A stretch of DNA of 64,000 nt from Micromonospora sediminimaris (lineage in GTDB: Bacteria > Actinomycetota > Actinomycetes > Mycobacteriales > Micromonosporaceae), in contig FOLJ01000021.1 of the NCBI GenBank assembly GCA_900112325.1, forward strand, positions 1 to 64,000, read 5' to 3'. The notes under the pieces were generated by a model. That model searched no databases, was not told the DNA's origin, and saw only the letters and a list, made by a program, of their open reading frames with translations. The translations under genes were made by a program, and so were the position numbers. This document shows, one piece after another, positions 43,298 through 50,401 of the stretch (positions are counted from its first letter, which is position 1; every line of letters begins with the position of its first letter).

Positions 43298-44269
43298 TTG
43301 TCGTCCCTGACGCACACGCCGCGCGCCCTGACGGTCGCCGCTCTCGCACTGGCGCTGCTCGTGCCGGCGACGGTGGCCCGGGCCGAACCTTCCCCCGCCG
43401 AACTGACCCGGCGGATCGAGAAGGCCTCCGTCGAGCTGGAACGCGTGGTGGAGGCCCACAACGAGCTGCGGGAGAAGATCAAGGAGAACCGGTCCGCGGT
43501 GGAGCGGTTGCAGGGCCGGATCGGCCCGCTGGAGCAGCAGGCCGAACAGAGCCGAGCGGACGTCGGCGAGTTGGCGGTGACCGCGTACAAGACCGGCAAC
43601 CTCGGCACCGTCGACGCGTTGCTGCACGGCGGTGACTCGACCTCCGTACTGGACCGGCTCGGCACGCTGGACCACCTGACCCGGCAACGGCAGGCCACCA
43701 TCGCCAGCTACACCGCCGACCAGCGGCGACTGCTCGACGAGAAGACCCGGCTGGACGTCACGCTCAGCCGTCAGGCGGCGCAGTCGCGCGAGTTGTCGTC
43801 GGCGAAGAAACGGATCGAGCGCGATCTCGCCAAGCTCTACGAGATGCGCCGGGAGGCGTACGGCCGGGCAACCGAACGACCGGCGAACCGAGCCAGCAAC
43901 GCCCAGGACGCGCCGGCCGTCTCCGGCAAGGCCGGCGTCGCCGTCCGGTACGCCTACGGCGCGCTGGGCAAGCCGTACGGCTGGGGCCAGGACGGGCCGG
44001 GCAGCTACGACTGCTCCGGGCTGACCTCGGCCGCCTGGCGGGCGGCAGGCCGATCCCTGCCGCACAACACCCGGATGCAGTGGGGCGTGGTGGCCCACAT
44101 CAGTCGCAGTGAGCTGCGCCCCGGCGACCTCGTCTTCTACCGGGGCCTGGGCCACATGGCCATCTACGTGGGCGACGGACAGGTCATCCACGCACCGACC
44201 TTCGGCCGCAACGTGGAGAAGCGATCCGTGGACCTGATGCCACCGTACGGTTACGGACGGGTGCGTTGA
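43298..44269 (+). CDS. Secreted NlpC/P60 endopeptidase with N-terminal coiled coil
   Basis: 323 residues. Signal peptide (TVAALALALLVPATVARAEP, cleavage near residue 29), a coiled coil at about 35-200 (RRIEKASVELERVVEAHNEL onwards) and a C-terminal NlpC/P60 domain with catalytic Cys in SYDCSGLTSAAW, His in GHMAIYVGDGQVIH. A RipA-like hydrolase that cuts peptidoglycan stems. The start is uncertain: TTG 43298 lies 11 nt after GAGGAG and gives a good signal peptide. A hairpin at 44291-44312 ends the gene. Confidence 0.88.
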   Translation: MSSLTHTPRALTVAALALALLVPATVARAEPSPAELTRRIEKASVELERVVEAHNELREKIKENRSAVERLQGRIGPLEQQAEQSRADVGELAVTAYKTGNLGTVDALLHGGDSTSVLDRLGTLDHLTRQRQATIASYTADQRRLLDEKTRLDVTLSRQAAQSRELSSAKKRIERDLAKLYEMRREAYGRATERPANRASNAQDAPAVSGKAGVAVRYAYGALGKPYGWGQDGPGSYDCSGLTSAAWRAAGRSLPHNTRMQWGVVAHISRSELRPGDLVFYRGLGHMAIYVGDGQVIHAPTFGRNVEKRSVDLMPPYGYGRVR

Positions 44270-44290
44270 GGCGACCGGTCGTGAGGTGCC

Positions 44291-44312
44291 GTTGTCGGCG
44301 GCGTCCGACAAC
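44291..44312 (+). terminator. Terminator of the NlpC/P60 gene
   Basis: GTTGTCGG/CCGACAAC, perfect 8-bp stem with 6-nt loop, 21 bp after the stop codon. Confidence 0.65.
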
Positions 44313-44316
44313 GAAG

Positions 44317-44362
44317 AACGGCGAACGGCCGGCGTCCCGATAGACGCCGGCCGTTCGCCGTT
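44317..44362 (-). terminator. Perfect 20-bp hairpin after the sigma factor gene
   Basis: Arms 44317-44336 and 44343-44362 are exact complements with a 6-nt loop, 12 bp past the sigma factor stop on the minus strand. On the + strand it is followed by GTTGT. Confidence 0.85.
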
Positions 44363-44374
44363 GTTGTCGCCTGC

Positions 44375-45376
44375 TCAGGCCGCTTGCAGGCCCTCCGCTC
44401 GGGCCAGCTCGCGGAGCCGGCCGAGCGCCTGGATCTCCAACTGCCGGATCCGTTCCCGGGACAGGGAGAACCGCGAAGCCACCTCGGTCAGCGAGTGCTC
44501 CCGGCCGTCCTCCAGCCCGTACCGGGCCCGCATGATGCCGGCCGAACGGTCGTCCAGGTGGTTGAGCAGTCCTTCGATCCGCTGACGCTCCAACCCGGTG
44601 AGGACGATCTCCTCCGGGGAGGGTGCGTCACTGTCGGCGACCAGATCACCGAGGTTGGTGTCGCCGTCGTCGCCGACGGGCGTGTCCAGCGAAACGGTGT
44701 CCTGCGACCAGCGGACCAGTTCGTTGACCCGCTCGACGGTCACCCCCAGCGCCGCCGCGATCTGCTCCGGCTCCGGGTCGCCGCCCAGCTCACGGGTGAG
44801 CTGCCGGGCCACGTTGCGCATCCGGTTGACGTCCTCCACCAGGTGCACCGGCAGCCGCACGGTGCGCTCCTGCTGGGCGATCGCCCGGCTGATCGCCTGG
44901 CGGATCCACCACGTCGCATAGGTCGAGAACTTGTAGCCACGCTCGTAGTCGAACTTCTCGACCGCCCGGACCAGACCGGTGTTGCCCTCCTGGATGAGGT
45001 CCAACATGGGCATGCCGGAGCGGACGTAACGTCGGGCGATCGACACGACCAGTCGCAGGTTGGCCCGGATGAACAGGTCCTTGGCCCGCTCCCCGTCAGC
45101 GATCAGCCGTTCCAGTTCCTCCCGGGTCACCCCGTCGGGGACGCGGTCCTCGCCCAGCAGGTGCTCGGCGTACAGGCCGGCCTCGATGGCCTTGGAGAGG
45201 TCGACCTCCTTGGCGGCGTCCAGCAGCGGCGTCCGGGAGATCTCGTGCAGGTAGACTCCGACCAGGTCGCGCTCCTCGGCGACCTCGTCAGTTCGCATTC
45301 CGATGTTCTTGTCCACGGTGCCCACGGTCCCCTCGCTCGCGCCGGTTGCCCGGTTCCTTGCCATCCCCACGCCCAT
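44375..45376 (-). CDS. Group 2 RNA polymerase sigma factor (HrdD/SigB-like)
   Basis: 333 residues. Region 1.2 DLVGVYLHEISRTPLLDAAK; region 2 with LRLVVSIARRYVRSGMPMLD, LIQEGNTGLVRAVEKFDYER and GYKFSTYATWWIRQAISRAI; region 3 VHLVEDVNRM; region 4 with the HTH SLTEVASRFSLSRERIRQLE. The large region 1.1 of the primary sigma factor is absent, so this is a group 2 factor of the mycobacterial SigB or Streptomyces HrdD type. ATG 45376 follows GGGGGAGGG. A perfect SigR/SigH-type promoter lies 51 bp upstream. Confidence 0.92.
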   Translation of the reverse strand: MGVGMARNRATGASEGTVGTVDKNIGMRTDEVAEERDLVGVYLHEISRTPLLDAAKEVDLSKAIEAGLYAEHLLGEDRVPDGVTREELERLIADGERAKDLFIRANLRLVVSIARRYVRSGMPMLDLIQEGNTGLVRAVEKFDYERGYKFSTYATWWIRQAISRAIAQQERTVRLPVHLVEDVNRMRNVARQLTRELGGDPEPEQIAAALGVTVERVNELVRWSQDTVSLDTPVGDDGDTNLGDLVADSDAPSPEEIVLTGLERQRIEGLLNHLDDRSAGIMRARYGLEDGREHSLTEVASRFSLSRERIRQLEIQALGRLRELARAEGLQAA

Positions 45377-45426
45377 CAGCCCTCCCCCGTAACCTCCGCT
45401 GTGCCCATCGGTGCTGACATCTACAC

Positions 45427-45452
45427 AACAGATGAGACGTGTCGGGGATTCC
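45427..45452 (-). promoter_or_regulatory. SigR/SigH-type promoter of the sigma factor gene
   Basis: Read on the minus strand: GGAAT (45452-45448), an 18-nt spacer and GTT (45429-45427). This is the exact SigR/SigH (thiol-oxidative stress) consensus. The start site would be near 45420, giving a 44-nt leader. Confidence 0.7.
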
Positions 45453-45476
45453 ATGTCGTGGGTCGAAAGTGTCACG

Positions 45477-46002
45477 AATGCCTGATAATCAGCTGAGAGC
45501 AGCGTCCACGTTTGCTGTCAGCACCCTGCCTGGCTGTCGTCGGCAGGAACCCCGTGAGGTCGACGGATCGACGGATCGCCGTCCGTTCCGGTCCATGGCA
45601 GCACTGCCCGGCCGATAGGCACAGCGACCCGGGTCACCAGCGTGCTGCGATCCTGGTCACTGCCTGATACGCGTACGTGGACCGCTCGGTTCATCCACGC
45701 CGGTGGTAATACCCCACGCCCTGATGAACAATCCGCGCCCCGGCCCTATGCCCGCCGCGGCCAGCGCTCCGGCCGGCGGTCGCGTTCCTGACCCAGCGCC
45801 GCGTTCGTGGCAACCGGGTGGCGAGTGGCCGGGCGCGCCATGAGGGCCGTCGAGAGGCCGTTCCGGACGATCGTCCGGCCGGTGCCTCCTTGGGTGGCGA
45901 TCCCGCGCCGCGCCGGCTTCAGCCGTCACGCCCGCTTCCGGCCGGAGTCCTCCCGGGTGGGTCTCACGGTCCGCCGATCGGGCATCGCACTAACCTCAGG
46001 TC
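45477..46002. other. Gene-free 526 bp between the sigma factor and SDR genes
   Basis: No supported gene on either strand. It includes a 35-bp near copy (45794-45828) of part of the SDR gene and the -10 box TAACCT (45991-45996) of the SDR gene. GACGGATC occurs twice in tandem near 45559-45575. Confidence 0.6.
45794..45828 (+). repeat. 35-bp near-duplicate of an SDR gene segment
   Basis: Matches 46059-46093 at 33 of 35 positions in direct orientation, 265 bp upstream. The second copy encodes SAAFVAAGWRV in the cofactor-binding end of the SDR. Flanks are unrelated. Confidence 0.75.
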
Positions 46003-46698
46003 ATGGCGAATCGCAGTGTGTTGGTCACCGGGGCCACGGGCGGACTGGGCACGGCGGTCAGCGCCGCGTTCGTGGCGGCCGGGTGGCGAGTGGTCGCGCC
46101 CCAACGCCGGCAACCGGACCCGCTGAGCGGACCTGAGGCCAACGCTCCCGTCCGGATGGTCGCGGACCTGACCGACCCGCAGGACGTCGCCCGGGTGGCC
46201 GAGGTGGCGTCCGGAGATCCCGAGGCACCGCTACGCGCCGTGGTCAACCTCGTCGGCGGATACGCCAGCGGCGGTCTGGTGCACGAGACGCCGGTCGAGG
46301 ACTTCGAACGGATGCTCACCCTCAACCTCCGCCCGACCCATCTGGTCACCCGGGCCGCGCTGCCCCACCTGGTCGCCGCCGGTGGTGGCGCGGTCGTCTG
46401 CGTGGCTGCCCGGGCGGCGGTCGCGCCCTTCCCGGGAGTCGGCGGCTACGTCACCGCGAAGGCCGCCGTGCTCGGCTTCGCCGCCGCGGTGGCGGTGGAG
46501 TACAAGGCGGCCGGAGTCCGCTGCAACACGGTGCTGCCCAGCGTCATCGACACCCCGACCAACCGCGGCGCGATGCCGGACGCCGATCACAGCCGATGGG
46601 TGGACCCGGCCGAGATCGCCTCGGTGATCCGCTTCCTCGCGTCGGACGAGTCGGCGCCCACCAGCGGTGCCGCCGTACCCGTCTACGGACGGGCTTGA
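46003..46698 (+). CDS. Short-chain dehydrogenase/reductase
   Basis: 231 residues. Cofactor motif VLVTGATGGLGTAV, the NVGG-like VVNLVGGYASGG and the active-site YVTAKAAVLGF. The helix before it lacks the usual catalytic Ser in the common spacing (VVCVAARAAVAPFPG), so activity is not certain. ATG 46003 is 6 nt from TAACCT: leaderless. The 3-prime end overlaps the convergent kinase-like gene by 16 bp. Confidence 0.88.
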   Translation: MANRSVLVTGATGGLGTAVSAAFVAAGWRVVAPQRRQPDPLSGPEANAPVRMVADLTDPQDVARVAEVASGDPEAPLRAVVNLVGGYASGGLVHETPVEDFERMLTLNLRPTHLVTRAALPHLVAAGGGAVVCVAARAAVAPFPGVGGYVTAKAAVLGFAAAVAVEYKAAGVRCNTVLPSVIDTPTNRGAMPDADHSRWVDPAEIASVIRFLASDESAPTSGAAVPVYGRA

Positions 46699-47387
46699 AG
46701 CGGCACCAGTTCCGTCACCGGTGCCGCCACGTCGGTCGGCTCGCCTCCGGCTGCCAGCCAGGCGTTCAGGTGCCCACGGATCTCCCGGGCGATCTCCTCG
46801 GCCGGGAGATCCGCGTTGACCGGCACGAACGTCGGATACTCCGGCAGCGTACGGTAGGCCAGGTCAGCGGCGGCCAGGAAGCCGAGGCTCTCGTGGTCGG
46901 TGCCCCTGCGCTCGATCCGCCGGTACGCCTCGATCGGCTCGACGGTCAGCAGGAACGTCACCTGCGGTCGGGGGAAAAGTCGGTAGGCGGCCCGGACCAG
47001 CCGCTCCCAGCGGTGCCCGTCATGAGCCCGCAGGCTGGCGTACTGGCAGGCGGCATAGCGGTCCATCACCGCGACCCGTCCGCTGAACAAGCCACCGACA
47101 AGCGTCATCGCGATGGCCAACCAGCGCAGCACGGACTCCGCCAATAGCATTCCGTCCCGGCCGAGGAGGCTCTGGGCATCCGGCCGACCGAGTCGGTGCG
47201 CCGCCCGGCCGAGCCAGCGCCGCCCACCCGCGTTGCGGTGATAGGTGGCCGGCAAGCCGGCTGCGGTGAGTGACTCGGCGAGCCGGTACGCCTGGGTGGT
47301 CTTGCCGGAGCCGTCGATGCCGATCAGGGCTACGGTGCGAAGCCGGCCCCGGGCACAGCGGACTCCCGTCGACGCGGGCGCTCCCAT
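46683..47387 (-). CDS. Thymidylate-kinase-like P-loop protein
   Basis: 234 residues. Walker A VALIGIDGSGKTTQAYRLAE; the DR motif region VAVMDRYAACQYASLRAHDG corresponds to the TMP-binding part of dTMP kinase; VTFLLTVEPIEAYRRIERRG precedes the lid. Longer than Tmk by an insertion near 65-95, so a related sugar or nucleotide kinase is possible. TAACCT (47412-47407) is the likely -10 box, with AGGGTGG before ATG 47387. Confidence 0.8.
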   Translation of the reverse strand: MGAPASTGVRCARGRLRTVALIGIDGSGKTTQAYRLAESLTAAGLPATYHRNAGGRRWLGRAAHRLGRPDAQSLLGRDGMLLAESVLRWLAIAMTLVGGLFSGRVAVMDRYAACQYASLRAHDGHRWERLVRAAYRLFPRPQVTFLLTVEPIEAYRRIERRGTDHESLGFLAAADLAYRTLPEYPTFVPVNADLPAEEIAREIRGHLNAWLAAGGEPTDVAAPVTELVPLQARP

Positions 47388-47562
47388 CGATCTGGCCACC
47401 CTGGAAAGGTTATCCGACGGGCGCACGAGGGTGCACCATAGATCCGGTTTGAAACCTGTTCGTCCCCATGCGCGCGCGGCGCAGGTGTGGGCGACCGGAA
47501 TGCCGGGTACCGAACGGAGATCCCACCGGTGGCACCCCCGACGAATCGACGGGAGAGGCGAG

Positions 47563-48147
47563 ATGGCCGAGCGCGACGACGAGACTCTCCTGCACACCCT
47601 CAAGAAGGTCGCCGCCGTGCTCAAACAGTCCGAGATCCCGTTCGCTCTCGGCGGCAGCTTCGCCGTCTACGCGCACGGCGGGCACTCCAGCGAGCACGAC
47701 GTCGACTTCCTCATCCGCGAGTCCGACGTCGAAGCCGCGCTGGAGGCGCTGGGGCAGGCCGGTTTCACCGCCGAGCGGCCCCCGGAGGACTGGCTGGTCA
47801 AGGTCTACGACGGCGGTCGGATGGTGGACCTGATCCACCGCCCGGTCGAGACGCCGGTGACCGAGGAGACCTTCACCGACACGGTCGTACGGCCGGTGGA
47901 CGCCATCCACATGCCCGTGCTGTCCGCCACCCAACTGATGGTGCACAAGCTGCTCAGCTTCTCCCAGCACTATTGCGATTTCGCTCGGGGGCTGCCGCTG
48001 GCCCGCTCGCTGCGTGAGCAGATCGACTGGGAACGGGTACGCAAGGAGACGCAGCACTCGCCGTACGCGGAGTCGTTCCTGGTGCTGCTGGACAGGCTGG
48101 ACGTCGTGCCGCTCTCCGGCACGGCCGACGGGAAGGGGAGAACGTGA
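47563..48147 (+). CDS. Nucleotidyltransferase-fold protein
   Basis: 194 residues. The GGS motif of the superfamily is FALGGSFAVYAHGGHSSEHD followed by VDFLI, giving the paired Asp; the C-terminal half is helical. Similar to minimal nucleotidyltransferase/abortive-infection AbiEii-like or aminoglycoside-nucleotidyltransferase-like folds, but no partner toxin or antitoxin is seen. GGGAGAGG precedes ATG 47563. First gene of a four-gene cluster. Confidence 0.78.
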   Translation: MAERDDETLLHTLKKVAAVLKQSEIPFALGGSFAVYAHGGHSSEHDVDFLIRESDVEAALEALGQAGFTAERPPEDWLVKVYDGGRMVDLIHRPVETPVTEETFTDTVVRPVDAIHMPVLSATQLMVHKLLSFSQHYCDFARGLPLARSLREQIDWERVRKETQHSPYAESFLVLLDRLDVVPLSGTADGKGRT

Positions 48148-48419
48148 CCGCGCACCTCGACTCCGGCGCCGGTCCGCCCGACGAGTACGTCGAGGCGGAG
48201 ATCCACCGGCTGCTCACCGAAGATCCGGCCGTTGCCGAACAGGGAATCACCGTGGTCCGCACCGAACGCGCTCTCGTGCTGCACGGCGAGGTCGAGAGCG
48301 CGCACCGGCGGGAGGAGATCCTGCGCCGGGTGGCCGATCGCTTCCCGGACGTCCCGATCAGCAGTGACATCGGGGTGATCCGCGCGCAGGCGCCCACGGA
48401 GATCGAGCAACTGCCCTGA
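48144..48419 (+). CDS. BON-domain protein
   Basis: 91 residues; the BON fold is recognised by YVEAEIHRLLTEDP, ITVVRTERALVLHGEVESAH and RREEILRRVADRFPD. No signal peptide, so it is cytoplasmic, unlike the membrane-stress BON proteins. GTG 48144 overlaps the stop of the nucleotidyltransferase gene (GTGA). Confidence 0.8.
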   Translation: MTAHLDSGAGPPDEYVEAEIHRLLTEDPAVAEQGITVVRTERALVLHGEVESAHRREEILRRVADRFPDVPISSDIGVIRAQAPTEIEQLP

Positions 48420-48429
48420 GGGAGGTTCG

Positions 48430-49206
48430 ATGGTTATCCGGATCGCCGCCGTGGGCGACGTGCATCTGGACGAGGACGTGGTCGGCCGATTTCGGCCGGC
48501 CCTGGAACAACTGCCGGGCAGCGTCGACGCGCTGCTGCTCGCCGGCGACCTGACCCGGCACGGCACCGAGGCCGAGGCCCGCTGCGTGGCCCAGGAGTTC
48601 GGTGGTCTGGGTGTACCGGTGATCGCCGTGCTGGGCAACCACGATCATCAGTGCGACCAGGTGCCCCAGGTGGTCGGGACGCTGGAGGAGGCGGGCATCA
48701 CCGTGCTGGAGGGGGACGGGGTGGTGCTGGACTGCCCGGGTGGCCGCCTCGGCGTCGCCGGGGTGAAGGGCTTCGGTGGCGGATTCGCCGGCCGGTGCGC
48801 CAGCGACTTCGGCGAGCCGGAGATGAAGGCGTTCGTACGCACCACTACCGAGAGCGCCGACCGGTTGAGTGAGGCGTTGCGCTCGCTGGACTGTGACGTG
48901 CTGGTGGCACTCACCCACTACGCCCCGGTGCCGGACACCCTGGCCGGAGAGCCGCTGGAGATCTACCCGTTCCTCGGCTGCTACCAGCTGGGGCAGGCCG
49001 TCGACGCCGCGCCGACCGCACTCGCCCTGCACGGGCACGCCCACCACGGCTCCGAACGCGGCACGACCCCGGGCGGGGTACGCGTACGCAACGTGGCCCA
49101 TCCGGTGATCAAACAGGCGTACAGCGTCTTCCAGCTGGGCGATCACCTTGATCAGAGTGAGGTTTCCGGAGTCGCCGCCGGGGGTATTCAGCAACCATGG
49201 AGCTGA
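48430..49206 (+). CDS. Calcineurin-like metallophosphoesterase
   Basis: 258 residues. All metal motifs are visible: AVGDVHLDED (DxH), LLLAGDLTRHG (GDxxR-like), VLGNHDHQ (GNHD), LTHYAPVP and HGHAHHG (GHxH). It hydrolyses a phosphoester of unknown identity. ATG 48430 follows GAGGGAGG, 10 bp after the BON gene. Its last 10 bp overlap the small membrane protein gene. Confidence 0.9.
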   Translation: MVIRIAAVGDVHLDEDVVGRFRPALEQLPGSVDALLLAGDLTRHGTEAEARCVAQEFGGLGVPVIAVLGNHDHQCDQVPQVVGTLEEAGITVLEGDGVVLDCPGGRLGVAGVKGFGGGFAGRCASDFGEPEMKAFVRTTTESADRLSEALRSLDCDVLVALTHYAPVPDTLAGEPLEIYPFLGCYQLGQAVDAAPTALALHGHAHHGSERGTTPGGVRVRNVAHPVIKQAYSVFQLGDHLDQSEVSGVAAGGIQQPWS

Positions 49207-49340
49207 TTCTCTGGATTCTCGCAGTCGTACTGGTGGTCGCCGGAATTCTCGCGCTGTTCCGCCGGCAGATCCTCTGGGGCATCGTCCTCATCGTTGTCGG
49301 GCTGCTCGTCGGCCCGGGTGGGGTCAGCATCTTCAATTGA
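49197..49340 (+). CDS. Small hydrophobic membrane protein with GPGG motif
   Basis: 47 residues starting MELILWILAVVLVVAGILAL, two membrane segments separated by FRRQ, ending GPGGVSIFN. The GPGG(V)SIF end is seen in many tiny actinobacterial membrane proteins. ATG 49197 lies inside the phosphoesterase gene, 10 bp before its end; no strong ribosome site. Confidence 0.75.
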   Translation: MELILWILAVVLVVAGILALFRRQILWGIVLIVVGLLVGPGGVSIFN

Positions 49341-49371
49341 CCTGGCGGCGCAGGGCGCCGCTCACCGGACC

Positions 49372-49438
49372 CGCCGGGGTCGTCGCGCCCGGTACTCCGT
49401 CCTCCCGACAGGAGTTACCGGACGCGGCGACCCCGGCG
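49372..49438. repeat. Long imperfect hairpin before tspO
   Basis: Arms of 22 bp (49372-49393 and 49417-49438) pair with two mismatches, with an inner ACTCC/GGAGT stem. Probably the terminator of the preceding cluster; it leaves 130 bp before the TspO gene. The stretch 49341-49568 has no gene. Confidence 0.65.
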
Positions 49439-49568
49439 TGCTTGTCGTCAGCCGGCCGGGGGACCGCGCCCGCCCCGCGCTGTGGCGGCCCAGGCGGGCT
49501 GTTCGAAACGGTACGGGCAGCTACGCCTGGCAGGTTTGCCGCCGCCACTCAGCGGAGAACCACCTACC

Positions 49569-50063
49569 ATGCGGACGAGTGCGGAACAGACCCGACGGAA
49601 CGGCGCCGGCAAGTGGTGGGCGCTCGCCGGTTTCGCGGTGGCCGTGCTGGCCGCCGCCGTGATCGGCAACCTGGCCGCGTCGGGCGCCGCCGACCAGTAC
49701 GCGAGCCTCGACCGGCCCGCGTGGTCGCCGCCGTCCTGGCTCTTCGGCCCGGTCTGGACCGTCCTCTACGTGACGATCGCGGTCGCCGCCTGGCTGGTCT
49801 GGCGCCGGGTGGGCTTCGGTGCGGCCCTCGGCGCGTGGGCGGTCCAACTCGTCCTCAACGCCGCTTGGACGCCGCTTTTCTTCGCCGGCGACCGGTATGG
49901 GCTGGCGTTCGCCGAAATCGTCCTGCTGTGGCTGGCGATCGGTGTGACCGTGCTGCTGTTCGCCCGGGCGAACCGGGTGGCGGCGGTACTGCTGCTGCCC
50001 TACTGGGCGTGGGTGACCTTCGCCGCGGCCCTCAACTACTCGATCTGGCAGCTGAACAGCTGA
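49569..50063 (+). CDS. TspO/MBR-family membrane protein
   Basis: 164 residues with five membrane segments. Family blocks: YASLDRPAWSPPSWLFGPVW, TVLYVTIAVAAWLVWR, LVLNAAWTPLFFAGDRYG and LLPYWAWVTFAAALNYSIWQ. TspO proteins bind tetrapyrroles and other hydrophobic ligands. ATG 49569 (MRTSAEQT) is preferred; the frame is open to 49482. Confidence 0.93.
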   Translation: MRTSAEQTRRNGAGKWWALAGFAVAVLAAAVIGNLAASGAADQYASLDRPAWSPPSWLFGPVWTVLYVTIAVAAWLVWRRVGFGAALGAWAVQLVLNAAWTPLFFAGDRYGLAFAEIVLLWLAIGVTVLLFARANRVAAVLLLPYWAWVTFAAALNYSIWQLNS

Positions 50064-50401
50064 CCGACCCTGGTCCGACGGCGGGCCAGCGACGGCGGGG
50101 ACAGCGCCGGCAGCGCCGGCCCGGCAGTGGTGCTCCGCTGCCCGCCAGCCAACCTCCGCCGAAGAGAATTTCCACCGCCCCGGTCCATCAGCGGGAGGAT
50201 CCGCTGATAGACAGGGCTCTTTCCCGCAGATGGGCGCGGATCCTTGGCCTCTCGCCAGGTTTCCGGATTGTTACTCGCTCGTGTCCCTCCAGGGGTGGAC
50301 CCCAGGGAGATGCAAGCGCTTACATGTGAAAACGCCCATCGGACCGGCGCCAGGTCAACCGGACGCGATCCCGGCCGGCGCCGGACAGGAAGGAGGACGG
50401 C
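50064..50401. other. Control region of the alpha-glucoside operon
   Basis: 338 bp without a gene. The first half is GC-rich with short repeats of GCGCCGGCA; the second half holds the LacI-type operator at 50311-50324 and the ribosome site AGGAAGGAGG before the binding-protein gene. Confidence 0.6.
50311..50324. promoter_or_regulatory. LacI-type operator
   Basis: TGCAAGCGCTTACA is a near-perfect palindrome with a central CG (GCAAGCGCTT...), the hallmark of LacI/GalR-family operators. It is 78 bp upstream of the binding-protein gene. The LacI regulator at 53905 is the obvious candidate. Confidence 0.7.

Noticed and set aside
45657..45929. Minus-strand 90-codon frame in the sigma/SDR intergenic region
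   Set aside because: Arg/Pro/Gly-rich, no start signal, no similarity, and interrupted logic with the duplicated SDR fragment.
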